A stretch of DNA of 58,392 bases from Pseudobutyrivibrio ruminis (GCA_015057305.1 SVES01000018.1:1-58392); one strand, 5' to 3'. Shown: positions 26,963 through 37,762, numbered from the stretch's first letter. Program-made: numbers and translations. Notes: generated from the sequence alone by a model not told the origin.

Positions 26963-29900
26963 ATGTCTAAGAAGGTTGAAAGTTTATTAAAGGGAGTTGC
27001 AATAACAGGTGCCACTGTTGGAGGGGCATCAGTACTTGGAGATGCTAATTTAGCATATGCGGCTGAGCTTGGCGAGGAGCAAGCCGCAGCTGCTGAAGGG
27101 GTTTTGACTTTGGAAATTGCTGCAGAGCAGCAGGCAGTTGAACAGGTGGTTGAGTCTGTTCAAACTGAGCAGGTTGCTGTACAGGCTGCCGAGCAGGCTG
27201 AGACTCAGATAGAAGAATTGGCCTCTGATGCGACAGTACAGACAGAGGAAATTGCCTCTGGGGCAGAGCAGCAGGTGGATTCTAATGAAGCAGCTGTCAC
27301 CTCTGAGGAAAATGAAGCTTCAAATTTAGCAAGTACTTCATTATCAAATGAAGATTCGCAAATAAGTTCTACATCTGCTGTAGCTAGCGATTCACTTTCT
27401 ACAGAAGATTCAGAAATAGCATCTGTTTCTACATCAGCACAGGAGTCTTTGACATCTGAAAACGACAGTCTTTCTGCAGCATCACAATCTGTATCAGAGC
27501 AGCAGGCAAGTGAGGCTAGCAGTCTTTCTACTGCAGTTTCAGAGGCAAATTCAGAATACGAATCAACATCAAATTCATTCTCCGAGGCAGGACTTGAGGA
27601 CGAATACCTTGAGGATTTGATTCGCCAAATTGAAGAAGCAAAGGCAGAGCTAGAGGCAGCACAGCAGGTTGCTATTGATAATAATCAAGGCTTAAATCAT
27701 AGTAGTACATCTAATAATTATTATGGTTATGGTGATAAGCTTGCCAATCTTCTTATTCAGTATGCATTCTATCAGGAAGGCTATGTTGGGGAAATAATAT
27801 ATAGTGAATGGGATTCAAGTAGCTACGTCACAAATAGTGTAAAAATCACATATATCGATTCTGCTGGTGAGACTAAGTATGCCTATTTTGACTATGTAAC
27901 TGTTGATAGTGATGGCAATGCATTAGTTCCAAGTGATAATGAAGGTTTTAGCGGTACAGCTAATTCTTCTCAGCATGATAATCCAAATGTTGTTGGCGGC
28001 ATCATGGTTGTAAAGAAGACAGTAGAGTACAGCGATGGCAATGGAAATGTGTTGACATGGGAGTATGAAACTGAGACAGCTGAGGATGGTACAGAGACTA
28101 CAGTTTGTCACTATTATGTCAATGGAGAACAGGTAGATGATGATGTTACGGTTACTCTAAATGAAGATGGTACTTTTGAACTTTCGCAGACAGAGGAAAA
28201 TGATTCAAAGTCTGTAGAAGTAGAAGAATACAAAGTTTGGGGAGAATATGTCGATGCACATCAGTATATTTCTTCTGATGGAACAGTATATAAAGATTTA
28301 GGATATTATCCAGCACCTACAGCTGACAACGGCAGTTCATGGAATAACATGTATGGTGTCACTGTAAATATGAGTGATGATACGCTTGGGGTTTTAGAAA
28401 CAGATGAAGATGATAATACTGTTATCTCAACACTTGTTGATGAAGATGGTAATGAAGTTAAGTTTGTTGCAAAAAAGCCTAGCCGCTATCAAGGAAACCA
28501 ATGGAATTGGACTGATAGGTATACAGCTGTTCAAATAGGTGATCAGACTTATTATTTTAGTAATGCGCGAATCATCAATAATGGTGATGGAACATATACA
28601 TTTACAGGATATTATGACAAAAATGGGGCTTCAAGCGTGCAGCAAAGTGTAATGCTTTATACATCTGCAGCGGCTTCTACAAATACAATGACATTTAGTC
28701 CTAAATTTGTTGCAAAGGAAAGCGATGGTTCTGAAATATACTACAACAATGCTGGAGAAGCAAAGGATGGTAACTTTGGTAAAAAGGGCTATGCATATTT
28801 TACCTTAGACGATTTTAATAAAGGTAAGGACGATTATCATGAGCAGAGAAGCGAGGTAACATCTGCATCAGAATCTGCAAGTGCCAAGGAATCAGAATCT
28901 GTATCCTGGGAAGCTTCTGTAAGTGCAAGTGAGCAAATGTCAGACAGTGTTTCACAACTAAGAAGTGATTCTCTCTCAGAATCAGCTCAGGCATCAGACA
29001 GTGCTTCTGCATCAAGAAGCGAGTCATTATCAGATAGTGCCAAGGAATCAGAAAGTGAATCTGCATCAAGGAGTGAATCTTTATCGGACAGCGCAAGTGT
29101 ATCTGATGCAAGGTCAGAGTCAATAAGTAATTCTCTTTCTGAGAGTGCAAGCATGAGTTTAAGCATAAGTGAGTCACTGAGTGAGAGCCTTTCAGCTTAT
29201 GTAAGCGAGAGTATGTCAGTTAGTGCTAGTATTTCTGCAAGTGAGTCAGCAAGTACAAGTGCATCACTAAGCGAATTAGCAAGTTTAAGTGAAAGTACAA
29301 GTGCGAGCATATCATTGAGTGAGTCAGTAAGTGCAAGTGAAAGCACATCACTAAGTGAGTCAACAAGTGCGAGCACCAGTGTATCATTAAGCGAATCAAC
29401 AAGCGCAAGCACAAGCACATCACTAAGTGAGTCAACAAGTGTAAGTGAAAGCGCATCACTAAGTGAGTCAACAAGTGCGAGCACCAGTGCGTCAACAAGT
29501 GCGAGCACCAGTGCGTCATTAAGTGAATCAACAAGCACAAGTATTTCAGCTAGCGAGAGCACCTCGACATCAGTTAGTTTAAGTGATAGCACCAGTGCAT
29601 CATTAAGTGAGTCAATAAGCGCAAGCATAAGTACATCACTGAGTGAGTCAGTAAGTACAAGTACTAGCACATCATTGAGTGAGTCAGTAAGTACAAGTAC
29701 TAGCACATCACTGAGTGAGTCAGTAAGTGCAAGTGAAAGCACATCACTGAGTGAGTCAGTAAGTACAAGTACCAGCACATCATTGAGTGAGTCAGTAAGT
29801 ACAAGCGCTAGCACATCACTGAGTGAGTCAGTAAGTACAAGCACTAGCACATCATTGAGTGAGTCAGTAAGTGCAAGTGAAAGCGCATCACTAAGTGAGT

Positions 29901-31537
29901 CAACAAGTGTAAGTACCAGCACATCACTAAGTGAGTCAACAAGTGCAAGTGTTTCAAATAGTGAGAGTGTATCAACATCAACAAGCATAAGTGTAAGTAC
30001 TAGCACATCATTGAGTGAGTCAACAAGCACAAGCACAAGCGAATCACTAAGTGAGTCAACAAGCGCAAGTACAAGTACATCATTAAGTGAGTCAACAAGT
30101 GCAAGTGTTTCAAATAGTGAGAGTGCATCAACATCAACAAGTATAAGTGTAAGTACCAGCACATCACTAAGTGAGTCAGTAAGTACAAGCACAAGCGCAT
30201 CACTAAGTGAGTCAACAAGCGCAAGCACAAGTACATCACTGAGTGAGTCAGTAAGTGAAAGTGAAAGCACATCACTGAGTGAGTCAGTAAGTACAAGTAC
30301 CAGCACATCACTGAGTGAATCAGTAAGTGCAAGCGCAAGCACATCATTGAGTGAGTCAGTAAGTATAAGCGCAAGCACATCATTGAGTGAGTCAACAAGT
30401 GCAAGTATTTCAACTAGTGAAAGCGCATCAACCTCAGCTAGCATAAGTGAAAGCACAAGCGCATCACTGAGTGAATCAATAAGTGCAAGTGTTTCAAATA
30501 GTGAGAGTGTATCAACATCAACAAGCATAAGTGAAAGCACAAGCATATCACTTAGTGAATCTATAACAATAAGTTTGAGCGAGAGCACAAAAGCTTCTCA
30601 ATCAATAAGTGAGTCTGTAAGTGAAAGCTTATCAGAATCAGCAAGTATTAGTGAATCAGTGAGAGCAAGCCTAAGCGAAAGCACATCATTATCAAATAGT
30701 GCTAGCTTATCAGAATCAGTAAGCTTGAGTGAAAGTGAATCAACAAGTGCAAGCTTAAGCGAAAGCGCATCACTGTCAAATAGTGCTAGTTTATCAGAGT
30801 CGGAAAGCTTAAGTGAAAGTGAATCAACAAGTGCAAGCTTAAGCGAGAGTACATCATTATCAAACAGTGTTAGCTTATCAGAGTCAGTAAGCTTGAGCGA
30901 AAGTACATCAATTAGCGCTAGACTAAGTGAGAGCGCAAGCATATCCCTTTCAGAGAGTGCTAGTATGTCACTTTCAGTAAGCCTAAGCCTATCAGCAAGC
31001 ATGAGTGAAAGTGCATCAATTAGAGCAAGCCAGAGAGCATCAGAGTCTGCAAGCTTAAGCACTAGCTCGTCAGAATCAGCGAGTGCATCAGCAAGTGCTT
31101 CGGAAGCAGCAAGCAGTGCAGCAGTTACAAGCACAACAGGTGATTCAGGAAATAGTGGTTCAACAACTACAACATCAGCTAGTGAATCAAGCACTACTGC
31201 AAGCACAACATCAACTGCCTCAACTACTTCATCATACAATGAAGTTTCTGAGAATACTGGAAATGTAACAGTTACCACATTTAATGAGCTTGGTGCTGAA
31301 ACAACAGATATTTCTGATGAGCAGGTACCACTTGCCGTTAGATTAGATGACGGTGATGAGGCAAGAAACATAAATGCTGTTTCTATCAATGACGAGGACA
31401 CTCCACTTGCCGCAAGAAAGAGTGGAATGGGTCAAAGAGCATGGTGGTATTGGATTTTGATTATCATTAGCGCAATCACAGGTAAGGTAGCTAAAGATAA
31501 GAGAAATGACATGAAAACAGAGGATTCAGAGAAATAA
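26963..31537 (+). CDS. Serine-rich repeat glycoprotein adhesin 1
   Basis: A 1524-residue surface adhesin. The leader [19 protein letters not shown] (from residue 3) is glycine-rich, as in accessory-Sec substrates, and closely matches that of adhesin 2. An Ala/Glu/Gln-rich segment (to about 110), a first Ser-rich stretch (about 125-205) and a folded putative binding region (about 210-620) follow. A long SxSxS region (about 630-1380) is expected to be O-glycosylated. Near the end come DEQVPLA (1452) and DEDTPLA (1477-1483), then WWYWILIII as a membrane helix and a charged tail. There is no LPXTG. Export by the SecA2/SecY2/Asp system encoded downstream is expected from family knowledge. The ribosome site is AAAAGGAG. 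Confidence 0.88.
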   Translation: MSKKVESLLKGVAITGATVGGASVLGDANLAYAAELGEEQAAAAEGVLTLEIAAEQQAVEQVVESVQTEQVAVQAAEQAETQIEELASDATVQTEEIASGAEQQVDSNEAAVTSEENEASNLASTSLSNEDSQISSTSAVASDSLSTEDSEIASVSTSAQESLTSENDSLSAASQSVSEQQASEASSLSTAVSEANSEYESTSNSFSEAGLEDEYLEDLIRQIEEAKAELEAAQQVAIDNNQGLNHSSTSNNYYGYGDKLANLLIQYAFYQEGYVGEIIYSEWDSSSYVTNSVKITYIDSAGETKYAYFDYVTVDSDGNALVPSDNEGFSGTANSSQHDNPNVVGGIMVVKKTVEYSDGNGNVLTWEYETETAEDGTETTVCHYYVNGEQVDDDVTVTLNEDGTFELSQTEENDSKSVEVEEYKVWGEYVDAHQYISSDGTVYKDLGYYPAPTADNGSSWNNMYGVTVNMSDDTLGVLETDEDDNTVISTLVDEDGNEVKFVAKKPSRYQGNQWNWTDRYTAVQIGDQTYYFSNARIINNGDGTYTFTGYYDKNGASSVQQSVMLYTSAAASTNTMTFSPKFVAKESDGSEIYYNNAGEAKDGNFGKKGYAYFTLDDFNKGKDDYHEQRSEVTSASESASAKESESVSWEASVSASEQMSDSVSQLRSDSLSESAQASDSASASRSESLSDSAKESESESASRSESLSDSASVSDARSESISNSLSESASMSLSISESLSESLSAYVSESMSVSASISASESASTSASLSELASLSESTSASISLSESVSASESTSLSESTSASTSVSLSESTSASTSTSLSESTSVSESASLSESTSASTSASTSASTSASLSESTSTSISASESTSTSVSLSDSTSASLSESISASISTSLSESVSTSTSTSLSESVSTSTSTSLSESVSASESTSLSESVSTSTSTSLSESVSTSASTSLSESVSTSTSTSLSESVSASESASLSESTSVSTSTSLSESTSASVSNSESVSTSTSISVSTSTSLSESTSTSTSESLSESTSASTSTSLSESTSASVSNSESASTSTSISVSTSTSLSESVSTSTSASLSESTSASTSTSLSESVSESESTSLSESVSTSTSTSLSESVSASASTSLSESVSISASTSLSESTSASISTSESASTSASISESTSASLSESISASVSNSESVSTSTSISESTSISLSESITISLSESTKASQSISESVSESLSESASISESVRASLSESTSLSNSASLSESVSLSESESTSASLSESASLSNSASLSESESLSESESTSASLSESTSLSNSVSLSESVSLSESTSISARLSESASISLSESASMSLSVSLSLSASMSESASIRASQRASESASLSTSSSESASASASASEAASSAAVTSTTGDSGNSGSTTTTSASESSTTASTTSTASTTSSYNEVSENTGNVTVTTFNELGAETTDISDEQVPLAVRLDDGDEARNINAVSINDEDTPLAARKSGMGQRAWWYWILIIISAITGKVAKDKRNDMKTEDSEK
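28854..31105 (+). repeat. Serine-rich repeat array of adhesin 1
   Basis: Degenerate repeats of the form SLSESxSxSxS, with Ser encoded by a mix of AGT, AGC and TCA. Blocks such as [17 protein letters not shown] recur many times in the middle third. Long open frames on the other strand here are by-products of the repeat. Confidence 0.85.
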
Positions 31538-31544
31538 AATGAAT

Positions 31545-31579
31545 GCCAGTTGAGGACTTAAACTCAACTGGCTTTTTTT
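31545..31579 (+). terminator. Terminator after adhesin 1
   Basis: GCCAGTTGAG and CTCAACTGGC form a perfect 10-bp stem with an 8-base loop, followed by seven T. Confidence 0.92.
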
Positions 31580-31619
31580 CGTGCATTTTCTCTTACGATG
31601 TAGTGAATCAAGATTTATC

Positions 31620-31648
31620 TTGAATTACTACACTAAAGAATGTATATT
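31620..31648 (+). promoter_or_regulatory. Promoter of the kinase leader RNA
   Basis: TTGAAT (31620-31625), a 17-bp spacer and TATATT (31643-31648). The -35 lies in the right arm of an imperfect hairpin (about 31600-31632: GTAGT..TCAAGA with TCTTGA..ACTAC), so a regulator could act here. Confidence 0.6.
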
Positions 31649-31654
31649 ATATTG

Positions 31655-31722
31655 AGTGGATGTGCTGTGGAAACTTGAGATACCCACAGCCTAGAGAGTT
31701 CATGTGTGAGCTCTCTTTTTTA
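31655..31722 (+). ncRNA. Short structured leader or small RNA before the histidine kinase
   Basis: The predicted transcript has two stacked hairpins. GCTGTGG (31664-31670) pairs with CCACAGC (31684-31690). AGAGAGTTCA (31693-31702) pairs with TGAGCTCTCT (31707-31716) and is followed by a T-run, which makes a terminator. Another hairpin, ACTTTCT/AGAAAGT, lies at about 31733-31753 before the kinase start. The unit is either a stand-alone RNA of about 68 bases or an attenuator that controls the kinase genes. I do not recognise a riboswitch class. Confidence 0.5.
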
Positions 31723-31789
31723 CTTTATAGGAACTTTCTTCGCCGGAGAAAGTAGGTTAAGATAGTTTTTTGAGAGCCTAATTATAAGA

Positions 31790-33091
31790 GTGATTATCAT
31801 GGTATATATTGTAGATAAGATATGTAATTATATAATTTTTATATTTCTAATGCATTTTTGTTGGAGAATTCCGTTTAGAAAAAATAAAGCTTGTGTTGTT
31901 TGTTCGGCGCTATCATGTGGTTTAGCGGGTCTAATAGATTCATATTTTGGAAAAGATCAGTTGTTTGTTTATATTGTGTGGTGTTTTATGTCCATGAATC
32001 TTATGTTCAATAGGAAAATATATAAAACATCACTTCTTACAGCATTTCTCATATGGTTCACAGGAATGATAGATACATTTTCAGTTATCATAGTACAGAT
32101 ATTTTTTATTCGTGGAGCAACTACTACAAGCGAAATATTGCAGTGGTGGCAGTTATCTGCATATGCTATATCGTTTATCATTGAATATGGATTTTATAGA
32201 TTTATCTTAAAAAGAAATAATGTCTATATGGACTCAATAAAGCTACGTTATAAAATAGGTATTTTAGTACTGACGATGATGTTTGAATTAGTAGTTACTG
32301 AAGTATATAACATATATTATCGGAATCAATCTTATTATGAACTTTATCTTCATATAAGATTTATTTTATGCTTATTTGGTGTTATTTATTCGTTGGCAAT
32401 AACATTACAATTAGCAGTTAAAAACTATTTATATGACGAGCAGAATAAAGGATTGAAACAAGCTTTAGAAATACAGCATAGTCAATATTTATATACAAAA
32501 GACAAAAATAATGACATTCGAAGATTTAGACATGATTTAGTTAATCATATTGGTGCAATACAGGAGTTATTAAGTAAGCAGCAATATGAAAGTGCACAGA
32601 AATATATTGGAAACATATGGAACATTACTGAGAGCTTATCTAACAAAATTAGTACAGGTGATGATTATGTAGATGCTGTACTAAATTATTACTTATATTT
32701 ATGTGAAAAAGAAAATGTAAAAGTAGAAATAAATGGAAAAGTAAAAGATAAAGTTGAAATGGATGTTCTTGATATCACTTCTCTTCTAGGAAATGCTTTG
32801 CAGAATGCTTATGAAGCAACTCGGCAGACCACTAATAGATATGTAGAGGTTGAAATAGTAGATCATAGTCAGGAAACATTTTTGTCAATTAGTAACACAT
32901 CACTAAAAATGGAAATTCCGTCAGATTATCAAATTCAGACAAGTAAAAATGATAAATTAAATCATGGATTCGGATTAAAAAATATAGTGAGTATAATAAA
33001 AAAATATGATGGAGAATACTATATAACGACAAGTGAGACAGTAATGGGGAATATGTTTAAATTAGAAATATCAATTCCCAGAAAAAGGTAG
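31790..33091 (+). CDS. AgrC-like sensor histidine kinase
   Basis: About 433 residues. The N-terminal half holds six or so membrane helices (about 1-215). A coiled linker and a GHKL kinase domain follow. The phosphoacceptor is His248 in RRFRHDLVNH, and the ATP-binding N box is in GNALQNAYEATRQ. A glycine box, GFGLKNI, is near the end. This is the layout of AgrC/ComD-type peptide sensors. No AgrD-like peptide or AgrB gene is visible nearby, so the signal is unknown. The start may be GTG at 31790 or ATG at 31799; neither has a strong ribosome site. The response regulator gene follows without a gap. Confidence 0.88.
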   Translation: MIIMVYIVDKICNYIIFIFLMHFCWRIPFRKNKACVVCSALSCGLAGLIDSYFGKDQLFVYIVWCFMSMNLMFNRKIYKTSLLTAFLIWFTGMIDTFSVIIVQIFFIRGATTTSEILQWWQLSAYAISFIIEYGFYRFILKRNNVYMDSIKLRYKIGILVLTMMFELVVTEVYNIYYRNQSYYELYLHIRFILCLFGVIYSLAITLQLAVKNYLYDEQNKGLKQALEIQHSQYLYTKDKNNDIRRFRHDLVNHIGAIQELLSKQQYESAQKYIGNIWNITESLSNKISTGDDYVDAVLNYYLYLCEKENVKVEINGKVKDKVEMDVLDITSLLGNALQNAYEATRQTTNRYVEVEIVDHSQETFLSISNTSLKMEIPSDYQIQTSKNDKLNHGFGLKNIVSIIKKYDGEYYITTSETVMGNMFKLEISIPRKR

Positions 33092-33805
33092 ATGATGGTA
33101 GTAGGAATAGTAGAAGATGAAGTGATTTGGGCAAACAAAATAAAGGATTACATAAAGGAGTATTTTGTTATTACAAATCATAAGGATTATGAAATTATTA
33201 CATGCTTAAATGAAGCTGAGTTAAATAAATGTATAGAAAAAATTGATTTATTATTTCTTGATGTAGAGCTAGAGGGGACTGAAAATGGGTTTGAAATAGC
33301 CGAGCGAATTCAGAAAAAAGAGTATAAATGTAAAATTTGCTTTCTAACATCGCATATCGAGTATGCAAGGATGGGATACAAAGTAAACGCATATAGGTAC
33401 ATTGATAAGTATTATTTAGATGAAATAAATGAAGCATTGGCCACATATAATGCACAGATTTCAAAAACTGAATATATTGAATGTAAGGATGAAGATGGTG
33501 CCATAGAATTGATAAATATTGGACAATCATTATATGTGGAATTAGTCAATAGAAGGCTTTGCTATAATTTTGCAGGCGGGAAAAAATATTTTAGTGAGGG
33601 TAAGTTAAAAAATCTTGCTGAAAAATATGAATCATTAGGTTTTATACAAGTTCAAAGATCGTATCTTGTCAACATGAAATATATAAGAAAATATGATAGT
33701 AGACATCTTGTAATGATAGATGATACACAGATAACAATAAGTCGTGATAGGTTGCAATCATTCAAAAAGAAGTATTTTGATTATAGAAAAAATAATATAG
33801 ATTAA
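33092..33805 (+). CDS. LytTR-family response regulator
   Basis: A 237-residue regulator with a receiver domain (1-120; acidic pair E8/D9, phospho-acceptor Asp57 in LLFLDVELEG, conserved Thr/Ser in CFLTSH) and a C-terminal LytTR DNA-binding domain (about 135-235). This is the AgrA/LytR type that binds imperfect direct repeats about two helical turns apart. It is adjacent to its kinase. The paired 20-bp-spaced repeats upstream of the lysin remnant directly downstream, and of the pilus and adhesin genes, are candidate targets; this link is inferred. Confidence 0.9.
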   Translation: MMVVGIVEDEVIWANKIKDYIKEYFVITNHKDYEIITCLNEAELNKCIEKIDLLFLDVELEGTENGFEIAERIQKKEYKCKICFLTSHIEYARMGYKVNAYRYIDKYYLDEINEALATYNAQISKTEYIECKDEDGAIELINIGQSLYVELVNRRLCYNFAGGKKYFSEGKLKNLAEKYESLGFIQVQRSYLVNMKYIRKYDSRHLVMIDDTQITISRDRLQSFKKKYFDYRKNNID

Positions 33806-33807
33806 TT

Positions 33808-33841
33808 TGTGTAGTTTAAGCAAAGTCTGTGTAGTTTAGGC
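33808..33841 (+). promoter_or_regulatory. Tandem direct repeat, candidate LytTR site
   Basis: TGTGTAGTTTAAGC (33808-33821) and TGTGTAGTTTAGGC (33828-33841) differ at one base and are exactly 20 bp apart. They lie directly after the regulator gene and 84 bp before the likely lysin start. The spacing fits LytTR binding and equals that of the TTGGCAA pairs. Confidence 0.6.
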
Positions 33842-33924
33842 GGTAAATTCGTTTTAAATATCTGAATTGTGATAAAAGATTGTATAGGCAAAAGCCAAAC
33901 TTTTACATCAAGGAGGATAATGTG

Positions 33925-35915
33925 ATGTCAGTAACATGGGCAAATTGGTTTAAATTTGACAGGGGTACAAGTAGATCATCTAATTCTATTACCCCAAGAA
34001 TGAAAGCAACGAATGATAAGCAAGAGGTAAAAATAGAAGAAAAAAACATAACAAATAAAAATATTTTTGGTGAGGCAGCTTCGCTTGAATTAAGTGACGG
34101 CTTTTTTACAGAAAAGTCGTATAGTCCAGCAATGCTAATGGAAAATAAGGCAACAGCAAGGACTTTAAAAGTTGGTTCTAGAGGGGATGATGTAAAACGA
34201 TTACAAGAAAACCTTAATACTTTAGGGTTTAACACAGGAAAGCCAGATGGAATATTTGGTGAAGGAACAAAGAAAGCAGTTATAGCATTTCAAAAATCCA
34301 AAGGATTAACAGCAGATGGAGTAGTTGGATCTGGAACTCAGAATGCTATAACTAGAGCCATTAACGAAAAAAATTCGGCAACTAATGGTGTTTTAAAGGT
34401 GGGAAGTAGAGGCTCAAGAGTATCAAATCTTCAGAATTCATTAAATGCCTTAGGATATAATGCTGGTAAAGCAGATGGAATATTTGGAACAGGTACACAG
34501 AACGAGGTTATACGCTTTCAAAAAACCTATGGTTTAACTGCAGATGGACAGGTTGGGGCTAATACTGAATCTGCAATAAATAAGGCTCTTAATTATAAGA
34601 AGAATAATATATTAGCAAAAGGCCAAGTAAGTAATGATGTAAAGAATTTGCAAAATGATTTAAAGACTTTAGGTTATTTATCAGGAAAAGCAGATGGTGC
34701 TTTTGGTGCAGGAACAGAATCAGCAGTAAAAGCTTTCCAAAAGAAGTATGGATTACCAGCTGATGGCTTGGCTGGTACATCTACAAGGACTAAAATTGCA
34801 GAAGCAATAAAAGAAAAAAATAAGCCTAGACCAGAAAGTAATATTTTGAAGTTGGGTAGTAAAGGAGAAATGTTAGGACCTTACAAAATAATCTAAATAC
34901 TTTAGGTTATAGTGCAGGAACGGCTGATGGACAGTTTGGTAATAACACGCAAACAGCAGTAACGAAATTCCAAAAAACTTATGGTTTGACAGCCGATGGA
35001 CAAGCTGGTCCTACTACATTGAATGCTATTAATCAAACAGTAAAATATAAGAATTAAAAAATACTTTCAAAGGGGCAAATAAGTGATGATGTGAGAACAT
35101 TGCAGACCAATCTTAAAAAACTTGGTTACTTATCGGGAACTGTTGATGGAGTATTTGGGACTGATACAGAGTCAGCAGTAAAAGCATTTCAAAAAGCTAA
35201 TGGATTGACACAGGACGGATTAGCTGGAGAAACTACTAGAAACAAGATTACTTCAATAGTGAAAAATAGTTCGGAAACTACAGAAACAGAAAAAACAGGA
35301 GAAAATAGTGGTAATAATTCTACATCGATAGCGGGGACGAGTAGAAATGTAGGAATAGACGCTAGTTATAAATATACAGGAAGTTATAGAGAAAACGCAG
35401 AATATGTATGGGGTGAGTTATTAAAAGCAGGCTTTTCAAAAGAAGCAGCAGCAGGAGTAATGGGAAATTTGACAATAGAACATGGATTTAATACCTCTTG
35501 GGAGGGGGATCAAGGCTCAGTTGGAATTGTGCAATGGAGAGGTAATCGAAAGGATGGCTTGGTAAAATATGCTAAAGAACAGAATATGAGTGAAACTAGC
35601 ATAATAACACAGACGAAATATCTAATAGAGGTAGATATGCCAAATAGAATTGGTTCGGATGCATTTGAAAAATTAAAAAAAATGGGGGATTTTATAGATG
35701 CAACAGATTATTTCTGTGACAAAGTAGAGTCTCCATCATCTTATAAGAATAAAACAGATTGGGAGAATGGAAAATATGGTCCGAATTATGGTGCACATGG
35801 TGGACCTTATATGATAAGTTGGGATAGGTATACATGGTCTGAACAATTAGGAAAATACGAATTAGACTTGGGAAGACGGAGAAATGCAGCCAACTATTGG
35901 TATAATCAATTTTAA
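33925..35915 (+). pseudogene. Broken lysin: five peptidoglycan-binding modules plus phage-type lysozyme domain
   Basis: The start at 33925 (MSVTWANWFKF) has AAGGAGGA upstream. Three intact PG_binding_1 modules follow (about 34167-34360, 34396-34580, 34618-34810; each with a KADGIFG or PDGIFG-like core). In the fourth, the frame shifts near 34880, so the first reading frame stops at 34896. The missing half of the module continues in another frame. That frame then meets an in-frame TAA at 35055-35057, where the other linkers have a sense codon. A fifth module and a tail-lysozyme-like domain (about 35380-35915; GVMGNLTIEHGFNTSW) follow. Two independent lesions argue for decay. A GTG at 35091 could still yield the C-terminal part as a 274-residue protein. 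Confidence 0.8.
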
Positions 35916-35932
35916 ATTAAGGGGTTATAAAG

Positions 35933-36472
35933 ATGAGAAATAATAAGTTAATAATACTATTTTCACTCATAATCATCGTAATATGCACCTTTATGGTGCA
36001 CCTTAATAAGGAAAATGTTAGTGAAATTGATTCAGTAAAATCATCAGTTAATACTGAGGAATCAATTGATACTAGTGAAGAATTGAGTATTGATGATATA
36101 AACAGCAAAGATGAAGAGGTTGTTGAAGAAAATAATGAAAGTGATTGTAACAATAGACTATTAGCAAAAGACTTTTTTGAAGAACATGTTGGAATTTACG
36201 ATGATTATGACATAGAGGAAAGCTCTATAGAAATCTATGAAGAAGATGGAGATTACGCTATCATTGGAAATGGATTTAATCCAATTTATGCTAGTTCCTG
36301 TATATGTGTATATAATGAAGGGGAGGAAACAGTTTATCTTTTTAAGAGAACCGATAGCTTGGGTGATACATTTTATGAAATTAGAGTAAATGATTTATCA
36401 GTAATGATTTCTTATGGTGACTCTGAAGATGGTTGTAATAATGTGTGCGGAAGTTTTGAATTAAGGGAATAA
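35933..36472 (+). CDS. Membrane-anchored or secreted acidic protein, unknown function
   Basis: A 179-residue protein with one N-terminal hydrophobic helix (about 5-25), which could be an uncleaved anchor. A very acidic linker (SIDTSEELSIDDINSKDEEV) and a small C-terminal domain follow. That domain contains several cysteines (about 108-172) and alternating beta-like segments. It lies 17 bp after the lysin remnant and may have been cotranscribed with it, for example as an inhibitor or accessory factor. I recognise no family. A strong terminator follows. Confidence 0.6.
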   Translation: MRNNKLIILFSLIIIVICTFMVHLNKENVSEIDSVKSSVNTEESIDTSEELSIDDINSKDEEVVEENNESDCNNRLLAKDFFEEHVGIYDDYDIEESSIEIYEEDGDYAIIGNGFNPIYASSCICVYNEGEETVYLFKRTDSLGDTFYEIRVNDLSVMISYGDSEDGCNNVCGSFELRE

Positions 36473-36486
36473 TTAGTAAAACATTG

Positions 36487-36528
36487 AAGCGGCAAATAGA
36501 AGGCTCTCTATTTGCCGCTTACGCTTTT
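36487..36528 (+). terminator. Strong terminator
   Basis: A perfect 14-bp stem (AAGCGGCAAATAGA and its complement) with a 6-base loop, followed by ACGC and six T. The next 180 bp up to the GT-C-like gene hold no feature I can name beyond A/T-rich sequence. Confidence 0.9.
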
Positions 36529-36706
36529 TTATCTCTTAAAGAGGAAAACACATTTCATTATCTACATAAGCAAGTGAGAAAACAAAAGAATAATTATAAC
36601 TGTAAGTTCATTAATATATCATGAAATGCCATACATTTTGAGTTTTTGTTGTGTTATTATTAAAGTAGAAATGTACAACGGTGGATTAATGAATGGGGGT
36701 GTGCTT

Positions 36707-37732
36707 ATGAACTTGAAATTAAAAAGATGCTTGGAATTCATCGCTATTGTGATAATAACTTTTATAATAGCTTTATCTAGTCCGCTTAATCCATTTATGA
36801 ACAATGCGTTTACAGCTGTTCAAAATGAAATCTTGGACATTGCACGTTCAGTGCGAGATGGATATTTAGCGTACGTGGAAGTGGATGGACATTATGGCCC
36901 AGTTGTGTATGAATTCTATGGTTTAGGCTTTTTGCCAACAGCTACACACATCGTACAGTTTATTATGGAATGTGTGATAGTATTTGCAACAGTATTGTTT
37001 GCCTATAAGACAGCAAAGCTCTATACATCAGAGATTTTTGCACTTATTACAGCTGCAATCCTTACTATATTTGGTTGGGGAGCACTTACACATGCTGGAG
37101 CAGAGGAACTTATGTTTTTCATTATGGTGCTCACAGGCTATCATATTTCTAGACAGCTTAAATCAGGATATTTGTCACATCACACATATCTTCTTACCAT
37201 AGACTTAGGATTAGTTCTTTTCTTGCAGCCGGGTTATGTGTGGTTCTGGGTTGCACTTATTATTTTCTTTGCAATCAAGTTTAAGCTGGATGGAATTGAC
37301 AAAAAGAAGTACAGATCATTCTATGTGTCTATTCTAGAAGGTCTGCTTACAGTAGGAGTTCCAATGGGAATATATCTTTGGTATTTCAAGAATGGCGCAG
37401 CATTCCTACAGCAGGTAGTTGTTTACAATATGAAAAATATTGGAACCTTTGCAGAAGGTTTAAAGATTATTTGTGGTAGCCCTTGGCTTATAATGGTGGT
37501 ATTTTTACTTATAGCTATGCTTGTAAAGGCTTTTGCTGGAGAAAATATTGCCGACCTATGCTGCTGGCTGGGAATTATAATAGTAGGCATTATTGTAATA
37601 GCACTTCAAGGTGAGAACCTTTCTTCATACTTGGAGCTTTCAAAGGCTCTTTATGTTGTTCCTCTTGCTAGCCTATTTTCTCTTTTGGACAAGCCATTTG
37701 GTCTGAAGATAGAAGAAAGATACGATAAATAG
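36707..37732 (+). CDS. Polytopic membrane protein resembling GT-C glycosyltransferases
   Basis: About 341 residues from the ATG at 36707, which has GGGGGTG upstream; farther upstream in-frame ATGs lack a ribosome site. It has some nine to ten membrane helices. The first exterior loop, after LSSPLNPFMNN, contains VRDGYLAYVEVDGHYGP. It resembles the acidic loop of lipid-phosphate-sugar-dependent (PMT/ArnT-like) transferases, but the match is weak. The protein is shorter than most GT-C enzymes and lacks a large C-terminal domain. Its place directly before the adhesin glycosyltransferases suggests a role in surface glycosylation. It could also be an unrelated transporter-like protein. Confidence 0.5.
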   Translation: MNLKLKRCLEFIAIVIITFIIALSSPLNPFMNNAFTAVQNEILDIARSVRDGYLAYVEVDGHYGPVVYEFYGLGFLPTATHIVQFIMECVIVFATVLFAYKTAKLYTSEIFALITAAILTIFGWGALTHAGAEELMFFIMVLTGYHISRQLKSGYLSHHTYLLTIDLGLVLFLQPGYVWFWVALIIFFAIKFKLDGIDKKKYRSFYVSILEGLLTVGVPMGIYLWYFKNGAAFLQQVVVYNMKNIGTFAEGLKIICGSPWLIMVVFLLIAMLVKAFAGENIADLCCWLGIIIVGIIVIALQGENLSSYLELSKALYVVPLASLFSLLDKPFGLKIEERYDK

Positions 37733-37762
37733 AATAATTGAATTATAATAGCAATAGGGATT

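Noticed and set aside
29197..30588. 463-codon open frame on the minus strand
   Set aside because: It is the complement of the SxSxS repeat of adhesin 1; it has no ribosome site and only low-complexity leucine/serine/aspartate sequence.
31655..31722. Known riboswitch class
   Set aside because: Two simple hairpins without a recognisable aptamer core; left as an unclassified leader or small RNA.
33880..33924. Upstream ATG of the lysin gene
   Set aside because: No ribosome site precedes it; AAGGAGGA sits directly before the ATG at 33925.
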